28,455 bases of DNA. It comes from RZYP01 sp050256135. Lineage in GTDB: Bacteria; Bacillota; Negativicutes; Acidaminococcales; Acidaminococcaceae. This document shows, in pieces, positions 7,260 to 17,400 of the stretch. Numbering within the stretch: the first letter of the stretch is position 1; the number at the start of each line of letters is the position of its first letter. A model generated the notes under the pieces. That model ran no database searches and was not told the origin of the DNA. It was given only the letters and a program-made list of their open reading frames with translations. The stretch spans positions 1 through 28,455 of the forward strand of contig JBFWIF010000022.1 in the NCBI GenBank assembly GCA_050256135.1, in the 5' to 3' direction. The position numbers and the translations under genes were made by a program.

Positions 7260-7895
7260 TTGGCAAATAAACATAAATTTGCTGCACCGACGTACCAGAA
7301 GATAGCACTCGATATCGCCGAAAAAATTGTTCAAGGTAAGTTCCAGATAGGGCAAAAGGTTTCGGGACGCTCTGTTCTCGCCGGACAATATTCCGTATCA
7401 CCGGAAACTATAAGACGTGCCACTTTCATGCTGAAAGATTTGAACATTGTGCAAATAGATGCAGGCAGCGGGATAACTATAGCTTCTGTAGAAAATGCCG
7501 TCCTGCTGGTCGAACGCATTAAAAATATAGCTACATTGACAGAAAAGAAAAATGAAATAGAAGAACTGCTGAAGGAACAAGCACGGCAGCAGGATGGCAT
7601 TTTACTAAAGATAAGCGAACTGATGGAACAAATCGAGCACTACCGCTCAGCTTCTCCCATCTTAAGTTACGAAATCAAAATTACCAAAGACTGCCGTTTC
7701 CTCGGAAAAATGATTTCTGAAATTAATTTTTGGCAGAATACCTCTGTAACTGTAATTGGCATCAAACGTAAAGGCAGCCTGATTATTTCTCCTGGTCCCT
7801 ACGCCCTTTTTGAGGAAAATGATATCTTCATCATGGTTGGGCGAGAAGGCAGCGCGGCTTCCGTCCGTTCTTATCTATACGACAGCAATATTTGA
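7260..7895 (+). CDS. busR: BusR-like GntR-HTH / RCK_C transcriptional regulator of osmolyte uptake
   Basis: A 211-residue protein with three parts. Residues about 10-75 are a GntR-type winged helix (YQKIALDIAEKIVQGKF.., SVSPETIRRA, LNIVQIDAGSGITI). Residues about 78-125 are a charged coiled coil. Residues about 130-211 are an RCK_C (TrkA-C) domain (LGKMISEINFW, VTVIGIKRKG, ALFEENDIFIMVG). This order is that of BusR of streptococci and lactococci, a repressor of the busAB glycine-betaine transporter that binds c-di-AMP in its RCK_C dimer. The gene is divergent from proXWV, which fits that role. The start is TTG at 7260, supported by AAGGAGAGG 8 nt upstream. Assignment to BusR is by architecture and context; ligand binding is inferred. 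Confidence 0.85.
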   Translation: MANKHKFAAPTYQKIALDIAEKIVQGKFQIGQKVSGRSVLAGQYSVSPETIRRATFMLKDLNIVQIDAGSGITIASVENAVLLVERIKNIATLTEKKNEIEELLKEQARQQDGILLKISELMEQIEHYRSASPILSYEIKITKDCRFLGKMISEINFWQNTSVTVIGIKRKGSLIISPGPYALFEENDIFIMVGREGSAASVRSYLYDSNI

Positions 7896-7903
7896 GAAAA
7901 ATG

Positions 7904-7956
7904 AAAATGCAAAGTGGTACAAAGGGGACGGTCCCCTTTGTACCACTTTGCATTTT
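7904..7956 (+). terminator. Perfect 53-nt palindrome, bidirectional terminator between convergent genes
   Basis: AAAATGCAAAGTGGTACAAA followed by GGGGAC (7904-7929) and its exact complement (7931-7956) flank a single G: 26-bp arms with no mismatch. It begins 8 nt after the BusR-like stop. T-runs follow the stem in both directions (7953-7957 on plus; TTTTCATTTTT on minus), so it can end transcription of both the regulator and the convergent YbjN-like gene. The inner 37 nt apart from the central base is identical to the palindrome at 3935-3973. Confidence 0.85.
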
Positions 7957-7995
7957 TGGGTCTAAGTCACGTATTTGCAAATGATCAAATTAAAA

Positions 7996-8427
7996 TCACT
8001 GCCAAATTGTCTTCATAATGTTTTTATATTCATCGTTCAGATGTTTAATGATTACATCAAGCACTATATAGATAAGTTCACCGCTGATCTTACTATCTTC
8101 ACATAATACGCAGCAGTCAAGATAAAGAGCTCCATCATCACCAACGTAGTACTTGAAAACTTTGTATTTTTTATTAAGCTCGTTAATATCATGTAATAAT
8201 TTATTATCACTGTTTTCGCGCAAAGCCTTGTTGGCAACCAATACCCGCAGCATGCAGTATATGCTGTCATCTACGATCAATATCGTTGGCAGATTCTGCC
8301 CTTCAACTTCTATTTGCGAACGAAAGACAACTGTATTGAGTTCATCCTTGGATATTTCATCTACCTTAAAACAAGTAATATTCCTTTCCTTTAAAAATTT
8401 TTCGAAAGCAATAGATTTTTTGTTCAT
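7996..8427 (-). CDS. Small YbjN-like (T3SS-chaperone-fold) protein, last gene of the TPS locus
   Basis: A 143-residue acidic protein without signal peptide or membrane helix. I do not recognise it firmly. The pattern LHDINELNKKYKVFKYYVGDDGALYLDCCVL.. followed by a C-terminal amphipathic helix ISGELIYIVLDVIIKHLNDEYKNI resembles the YbjN family (putative sensory transduction regulator), whose fold resembles CesT-type secretion chaperones. It starts at ATG 8427 with GGGGAG 8 nt upstream and follows the giant exoprotein gene on the same strand, with a 54-nt gap holding a hairpin that lacks a T-run. Co-transcription is therefore likely. A role in handling or regulating the exoprotein is inference from position only. 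Confidence 0.6.
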   Translation of the reverse strand: MNKKSIAFEKFLKERNITCFKVDEISKDELNTVVFRSQIEVEGQNLPTILIVDDSIYCMLRVLVANKALRENSDNKLLHDINELNKKYKVFKYYVGDDGALYLDCCVLCEDSKISGELIYIVLDVIIKHLNDEYKNIMKTIWQ

Positions 8428-8446
8428 TCTACATTCTCCCCATGTT

Positions 8447-8475
8447 TAAGGAGGCAGTTTTCAACTGCCTCCTTA
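8447..8475 (-). promoter_or_regulatory. Intercistronic hairpin between giant exoprotein and YbjN-like gene
   Basis: TAAGGAGGCAGTT (8447-8459) pairs perfectly with AACTGCCTCCTTA (8463-8475) around a 3-nt loop, starting 6 nt after the exoprotein stop. On the minus strand the stem is followed by AACATGGGG rather than a T-run, so it is not a standard terminator in that direction. It may stabilise the 3' end of the 17-kb message or reduce expression of the downstream gene. Confidence 0.65.
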
Positions 8476-8481
8476 TATTTA

Positions 8482-11400
8482 TTATATTTGTCCATCTTCA
8501 ACGCTGATATTCGGTTGGCTTGCTGCCGGTTGAATTTCCGGCAATTCATAAAGAGCAAACCGGTCAAAGTAAGAATAATCCGGTGAATATACAAGTCTGT
8601 AGGTAGCATATGGCATATCATGCTCCACGAAGCGCAGCTCGTTCTCGCCGCTATAACGTTGGTCATAAACATAATAGTAATCATGCAAGCCTACCAAAAT
8701 GCCGTTACTTCTCTGGGTGCGATATCTGTCAGTGAAGTACAAATTCATCCAATCGCCAAGATAATCCTCATCCTGCCAAGCTGCTAAAGCATTTTTAGGA
8801 TTGAATTTTTCGGCGTTATTCCAGAATACACTATCACTGCCATCCCTGACCGGAGGAGCACCGTAAACAGCTGTCGTCATATCCTTGTTACTGAAATGGG
8901 CCGCATCAACAACACTGAGTTTGTCGATATAGAATTTTGAACTATCAACATGAACATAGGCATCTCTCACCCATAGTTTGTCAAAACGAACTCCATTTGG
9001 CGTAGTGATATCATCTATCTCCAATTGTCCTATCGGTTCGTCCGGCAAAGCTCCATTAGGACTGATAAGCAGCATAGCATCAGTACCCTCGCGTTGTTTG
9101 ATATTCTGCAGTTTGATAGAGTTTCCATTTAGACCAAGTTTAGTACCGATCGTCATATCTTTGACCTTAGTTTGTCCAGCCATGTCTTTGTTGACCAAAA
9201 GCACTATATCACCGTCGATGCTGCAAACTGTGATATTCCCCTGATCCGTAGCAACAGAAACGGTATTCTTAGCATAAAGATCATTGAAATCAATATCACC
9301 TTTCTTAGTATAAAGGGCTACCGAGCCATTCAAAGCAGACAGTTTGACGTCTTTAGCTGTCGGGTCGGTATCATGATGGCTGCTGGTAATATTACCTTCA
9401 TTACTTGTGACATTGATATTGCCATTTTGGGCAGTTGCGCTGTCACCGAAATAAATATTACCTTTAGTTGTGACTTTGACATCAATATTGCTGCCGGCAT
9501 TCAGCACCGCCGTTGTCGCAATATTCCCTTGATCCGCAGTCAATTTCAAATCTCTGCCTGCGCTTATAGTTGCGCCGTTTGTAATATTGCCTTCGGCAGT
9601 GAGCATCACATCACGCGTTGAGTTGATATAACCACTGTTTGTAATGTCTCTGCCAGCTTCCATTAGCGTATCACGCCCGGAAGTAACAGCTCCGCTGTTC
9701 GTAATGTCCCTGCCGGCGTCCAGCTTGGCATCATTACCGGCAGCTAGTGCTCCTGTATTAGCAATATCAGCCGCAGTTGACTGCATCTGGACAGCCTTGC
9801 CTGCCGTAAATGCGCCGGTATTCGTGATCTTACCAGTTGCGCGCAGTACCGTGTTCCCTGTTTCCGCGCTAACATTACTGCTGTTTGTAATCACTGCTTC
9901 AGCAGCGTCTGTTCCCTCTGCGCTCAGCAAAACATCGCCGTCTTTGGCCGTAATGCTGACGCCGCTGGTTGCAATACCGCCTTTGGCTGCACTAAGTTCA
10001 ATCGCGATGCCAGCGTTATCGCCGACAGCTTTTGACAACAGTGTGTTTTGGTTAATGATATCCTGCTCAGCCTGCATCTTGATATTCTTGGCTGCTTCTA
10101 CCGCCCCTTTGTTCACTATATCTCTGCCAGCGTCCATCAGAATATATTCTCCGGCAGTAGCAGCGCCATTGTTTGTAATGTCTCTGTCGGCTTTTTGATC
10201 AATATAAGTTCCTGCCGCCAGAGCTCCTCCGTTTGTAATATCCTGTCCGGCCGCCATCGTAATATTAGTACCAGCAGTTACCGTCTGTGCATTGCTGATA
10301 TTACCTTCTGCAACAAGATTAACATCAAGAGTAGCATTCACTGGGCCGTTATTTGTAATATCACCGGCCGCGGTCATCTTTATCTCCTTAGCTGACGTCA
10401 CTGACTTCTCATTAATTATGGAAGAACCATCAGTTGCTGTCATATGTACGTAACCAACTGTTGACGAAACATTGCCCAAATTATGGATGCCTGTATTTGA
10501 TACCATGTCGATAGTATTCTGCGTCAAATCGCTGCCCAAACTTCTCAAAGCAAGCGTGCGCAGCATTTTTGGCTGCGTTGCCGAGAGGCTGGAAATATCC
10601 ATCGTGTTGTAAATTTGCCCATTAGTGGCCTGCATGAATACTTTTTTCGTAGTCTTGACACCAAATTCATTAGTTAAAGTACCGTTATTTGCTGTACCAA
10701 CAGTAGCCGCACGCGCCGTGATCAAATCACCATTATCATTGATAAAGCTTACATCTCCATTTGCTTCAATCTGCGACGCCACCAAAAGCTGTGTTTTTGT
10801 GTGTTCAGCATTATCATAATTACGAATTGCAACCGCACCATCGTTCTTCTTTTCCAGCACTACCGTAAGTCCATCGCTGCCGCTGTTGCCAACACCGATA
10901 TCACCGCTGGCCATATTCCATACATCCACTTTTTTGAGTAAATTGTCTTTGTTTGCCAAGTCAATACCATTAGCAGCTACCGCCACAACTTCCGGTGCAA
11001 TGATCACCTGGTCATCACCCTGCGTAATTGCGCCGCTAGGAGTTTCTGTACTCAGCGGATCGCGTACTGCAGCTGCCACAAGATTTGCTTTTTCAGCACG
11101 CAAAGTTCCTTTGTTCAAATTCAGATCGCCTTCTGCTGACAAAACTACTTTGCCGTTCTCCGCATTGACATTATTATTAATATCAATATCCTTTGCTGCC
11201 GTCAAAGTTGTCGAAGCATTTACGCCGCTGTTTGACAAAATCCCTTGCAAATCAACAGAGCCGTTATCATCAACTACAATTTTCCCGCCGCCGCTCTTAT
11301 CGGCCGTAATATTGCCAAGATACATGACGCCCATTGGTGACGCATCTTGGGATATATCCGTACTGATGCCTTCAAGATAAATATTCTGGCCATTAGCCGT

Positions 11401-14400
11401 TACAGTCTGCTCAGTATTACCGGCATTGACATTCTTAATCCTCAGCCCCTGCTCCGCTTTGCCTACATCGCCCGACGCACTGATTTTGATGGTTCCGTTA
11501 TCGCTGCGAATGTAACCTTGTGCCGCAGTACCCTCAGAATCCTCGCTCACAATATCATTTTCAGAGGTCAAGACGATATCACCGCCGGCACCAATAGATA
11601 ATACCTTCATTGGGTCTGACCCGAGCTGGCTGATATAAATGCCACCCTTGGACTGTGCTTGCAAAGAACCGCTGAGATTAGTAGTCAATGCCTTTTGCGC
11701 CGTTCCCAAAGCCCCGTTGCCGCCTTGAATCAGCAAATCCCTGCCGGTGATAAGCGTTTCAGTACCACTGGCAGCATTGAAAATACCATCATTGCCCTGC
11801 AGGCGGATATCGCCGCCGGCATTAACGTTGCTGATATTTAGTGCATTGCTTACCGAAGCATTATCCTGTGTCCTGCCAGCAAGATAGACATTGTTTTTAG
11901 CCGCTACTTTTACAACGCCGTTGTTGTTGAGCTGGATACCCAAAGGCGTCTTCTCCGTAATAGTCGCAATGCCGTCCGCGGCATCCCAAGTAACATCAGA
12001 TGCATTGGCATTAGCCAGTTTTTTCAAATCGCTGATATTTTCACTCAAGCCAGCCAGCTGAACAGTAGTAGTATTAGTACTGTTTTGACCGACACTGCCA
12101 TTTTTTACGTTCAAAGTAATATTATGTGCCCTGATATTAGGGTCTTTAATAATATTATTCGTAGAACCGCTGTCTGGATTGATGATGGAATCCTGCACCG
12201 CATACAAGAGAGCGTTTGCCGACCAGTCTGCTCCCTTCTGCTCTAATGAATCAATTACACCCTGCGCTTCTGTTCCTTCAAGGTAAGCCGAGGCAGAACC
12301 ATAAGTACCGTAACGAGAATCCAGCGCCTGATAGCTGCTGTAGCTGTCGAAGGTCTGTTTCATATTCTGTCCTTCGACCGTCGGATTATAGTAAGACGAA
12401 TATGCTGCAGGATTCTGTGCCTGTATATAGGCATCCGCATTAGCATAACTGCTGCATTTGGCTTGGAGAGTATCAAAGGCTAGTTTACCATTCTGGTAGT
12501 CAGCAAGCGCATTTTCATAGGCAGTTTGCGAACGGTATTTTTCTCTGACCGGAACATTGGACGCATCATTGTAATAAACTGACTGAGCCTGATAAGAGCT
12601 GTATTCTGTCTGCAAAGAATTACAGGTTTCCTTAGCACTGCTGTAAGTACTGTATGCAGTCTTAGCCGCATCAGTCGTCAAGGGATCATTTGCTTCGTAG
12701 TAAGTTTTTTGTGTTTGGTAAGTACTATATTCATCATCGACAGATTGTTTGTAATTCGCAACATCCTGGGCCTGTTTTTCTTTATAGGTGCCATCACCAT
12801 CAACCAGTCCTAAATCCTGCCAATGCTTGATTAGTTCTTCCGTACTTGACCGCTCAGCCGTTTGTCCTTCCGGCAAAGCATCCAGCAAATCACCGCTGTT
12901 CACAGTAAGCGTTACATCACCCTGCGTAGAATAAATCCTACCCAGACGCATATTGCCGCTATCCTGTTCAAGATTAATATTCTTATCTGCGGAAGCATTT
13001 ACACTAGCTGACAAGGTATCGCCAGTATTGAGGATTTCTTGCCCGCCATGCACGACCAAAGCCTTGCTGTCAGTACCAATTGAACCACCATCACTGACAA
13101 GGTCTATACGGTCAGCCTTCACGGCAACACCGTCACCTGTTTTTACAATATTGCCAGTCGCAGTTATCGCGGCAGTTCCGCTGCCGGTAGAGACAGAACC
13201 TATATTAATATTGCCTTCCTTGCCGTAAGCTGCATTTACTGCCACACTCACATCGCCGCTGCCGCTATTGACGGCAGACAGATTAACTGTATCACCTATG
13301 GAATTAACCGCAACATTTTCAATACCGGTTGCCGCGCTGAGATTGACATTATCACCGGTAATACTGCCGCTGCGCTGATTAATATAACCATTGGCAGAAG
13401 TCAGATTAATATCAGCACTGCTGTTATTACCTTTGATGTTACCCGTCAAATCGATATTACCCTTTGATGCTACGTTCACTGATGCCGTGTCATTGCCGAT
13501 GAAACTAAGGTTAATCGGTTTATCAGCCTTAACACTGCTGACATACTGCTGCGTTGTACCGGTAGTGGTAGTCCAAGTATAACGCTCCCACTTGTACCAT
13601 CCCAAGAAGCCGGTAGACCATTTTTTCACTGTCGGGGATGTACGGCTGTTATTCGTTGTTATCTTATCATAAACCATGACAAAATCATCATCAGAATGAT
13701 TATCTGTGTCAACCATACCAATGAAACTGCCGTTAGCTTTCGGATTAGTTGTTAAATCAGTAGGTTTCGTCGGATGACTTTCTTCATATTCGCTCATCGC
13801 CGTATCGTTCTGAACGTCTACAGCACCCCATAAACCGGCTTTAATCGTATGTTCGAAAGTTCTCTTGGTCTCCGTACTCTGCCCTTTGGTCCAATTATAC
13901 CGGAGTCCTGACAAAGGATTATAGACAGAAGACGCAGCACCGGTCGAAAGAAGTTTCCAATCACCGGTCGCATTATCCCAAGCAGTTAAATCTTTGATAC
14001 TCGTGCCGTCTCTTCTGATTTCCGTCAACGTATTCTTCCCTGTATCTGCTATGCTGATGAGGCCTTCTACATCATTGCTCAGCAAATTACCCACCTGAAG
14101 GTCTGTATTTGTATTATTGGTAACCGTAATATCCGCAGCACCATCAAGAACAACGATTCTGCCATTGCCTGTACTTGATATCCGTCCCGTCAGGTATACC
14201 TGGCCGCCTTTAGCATCAATATCTGGCACAACTATCTTGCCTGTAGACGGATTATAATAAGCAGCCACACTGCGTTTGTAAGTTCCATCCGCATTAAGCT
14301 CATTACCAGCCTCGCTGATTTGATAAGACCTCCCTGTCGTAACAAGGGCATCAGACAAAACGGCAGAACCGCTATTTTTCCACTTCTGGCTAATCGCATC

Positions 14401-17400
14401 TATTGCACTCTGTACAGAAGCATCTACATTGAGATTATAATCAGCATAACCGCTTTGAATATAACCATTAACATTAATATCCGACGCATTAATGAAAATA
14501 GTGCCGCCGGCAATTCTGTTGCCACCTGTTTTACTGTTGCCGGAAGTTACACCAATCTTATGCTCAGTTCCCGGAGTAGTTCCCGGATAATTGGTGTCAA
14601 AATAATTCTTCCATTCGTTATATTCACCTGCATATTGAGCTTCAACAGAAGCACCGACATTTACTATACCATCAGTAAAACCTTGGGAAACAGAACCATT
14701 GCTGGCAGTAATATTTACCGTCTTGCCGTCAATACTTGCGCTGTCATCAGCAGTTTCACCTTGAATAACGATGTTATTGCTCTTGCTTTCAATCGTAATG
14801 TCACCATTCATATTTCCAAGGTTACCATTGATTTCAATATCAGCTCGCGGCACCATTTCAGCCAAGACAGTCTTGTTAGTCTCAGGATCGATAGTATTGG
14901 CGTATATTTTGCCGCCGCCATAATTACCATAGACAGAAATGAAGCCACCACCCGTTGTATCACAGCTTGTTGCAGCAAGGGCCACATTCGCAGACTTATT
15001 TTTATTAATATCTTTAATTTTAGCAAGATAGCCGCTGTTTGCTAAGCTGGCATTATTGAAGGTAATTGCGCCTCCGGCATCACCGACTACCAAATCGTTC
15101 ACTTTCATATAGAGATTGGTATTATTAGTTACTTTAATTTCCGGTGCTCCTTTAGCCGTCATATTGCCACTGCCTTGCAGGTTATCAGAATTTATAGTGA
15201 CATTGCCGCCTGAAGCAACAATATTTGGTATAGAAATATAATCGACAGTCATACCAGGAATAACTGTCCAAAACTTATTGCCTATACTGTCAGAAGCCTC
15301 ATACACTAGTCCCAGATCTTTCATTTCTGCAAAAATTCTCTGCTGCTCGGCTTTGTATCCCAAAGCAGCCGTAGAATAGGAAGAATTACTTGATGCTCTC
15401 TCACTATACTCAGCATAAAGTTTTCCCAATTCCTGATAACGCTGAAACAGCGCATTGCCATAATCCATGGTGCCTACTTCTATCTGGCTGCCATCAACGC
15501 CTTTACTGTAACTAAGATCCAGTCCTTCATTACCGACAAAGCTTTCTTGCCCACTGACAGATTGAGCAGCCGCAAGCGTATCAGGGTCAAGGATGACGAT
15601 CTGACCATCACCGCCAATTGTAATATACTGCTTGTTCTGCACACCAACCGTCAGCGAACCATCAAGTTCGACATAGTTATTTGTCTTACTGCCGGGAATA
15701 TCACTATCGCCAATTGTAGTACTGGCATAATTCTCTTTTTTGTCACTGTAATACCACGTATACATATAAGAAGATTCGCGGACAGTTTGACTGCCGTTAT
15801 CCGCCCCTATATTGATATGGGCTACACTTTCGACATTGCCGTTATCACCGATGACGACCTGCCCGTTCTGATACAAATTGCTGCTGTACTTAGGCACAGA
15901 TACCGCAAGCGCCGTCTTGTTATATGCTTCCGACGCAAGATCAAATTTCAGTTTGGAAGCACTGCCGCCGGCAACAAGATTAACATCATTCATGCTGTAT
16001 AAATGCCCGTCAATATTAATCTTATCCGTACGCGTCACATTGCTGTCAACATTAGAAGAAGCTCCTCCGACAGCACCGCCCTGTGTATCAGCAACTCCTA
16101 TCACTTTGATCTTCAAATTGTCCGTAGCTGCCAGACTGATATCCTGGTCTGCTGCCTCCGTCTTTAAATAAGCACCCGAACCCACATTAATGAGGTTCTT
16201 GTCAGTAACATCATTATCCACTGCTACTACGCTGAAAGCTCCCGCACCTGCAGCCTTGATATAACCGCCAACATTCATATCACCAATAGTTTGGGCGTTA
16301 TAGGCTTGAGCTCCCTGCGAAAGAATATGAGCAGCACCTAGATCGACCTGCGCTGTTTTGGATACATTGTTTTTCAGCTTGGCAGCCTGCACAGCAATGC
16401 CACCGTAGCCACTGCCTTCGACCCCATATTCTTCCTCATTCCCGATTGTAATATTATTTCTGGCAGTCATTTCAACATTGCCGTTACCGGTAATGTTGGC
16501 ACCATTAGCATTAACGCTCGTGCCACCGTCAGTGCCATCTTTGATCGTATTTTCTGCCAGCGTCGCACTCGCCCCAACAACCGTTGCTTTAAGTGCATTG
16601 GCATTAACATTAGCTGTATCACTGTGCAAAGCCTGCACTGTAAGATCGCCGTTAACATTCCAGCTACCGTCAATGGCAGCTGTTGTATCCCCCGTCATCG
16701 TATTCTTGGCATAGCCGGCAAGGTCACCGCTGAACAAAGCGCCGCCGCTGCCATCAGCAGTAGCTTTGTTTACGTCACTGCCAGCAGCCGTTACCAACAT
16801 ATTATTTACCAAACTGCCGCTTGTGTTTCTTCCTGTAACGCTTACATTTGTCTTTGACGCATTCTCTGTAACTGCCACATTATTGCCGCTGGCAAAAAGT
16901 CCACCGACAGTCAAACCCTTTGTGTCAGCCTTTGTCGTAGCGGCGTTCGTGCCCTGAACAATAAGATCAGTAAGACCGACTTCTTTGTTTTTATACTTCT
17001 GAACAAGACGTTTACCTGTGCCATCATCCAGATCTTTCCATTCAAACCCATCTTCGACCTGCACATTCTCTGTCTTATACTGATTATTCCTGACATTAAC
17101 ATCAACCGTCATATCACTTTTGGCAGTTGCAACATTAGCAGTTACAGAGCCATACACAGAGCCGCCGAGCCCCAACACTTGGGCTTCAGCACTATTTTTA
17201 CCGTCCTGCGTTCCGGCGCTGCCGCTGATTTTTACCGTATCACCGGCCAAAGTACTGTCTGCAACATCAACATCGACAAGGCCGGCAGCAGAAGCTGTGG
17301 CCACGGAAGCCCCGCCGCTGGCAAAATATGCCAGCGCAGCACTATCACTGACAGCTTTAACCGCTGGATTATTGACCGCACTGATGTTCAGCGCCGCAGC

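Noticed and set aside
8447..8475. Intrinsic terminator for the giant exoprotein gene
   Set aside because: The stem is strong, but on the coding strand it is followed by AACATGGGG without a T-run, so I list it as an intercistronic hairpin instead.
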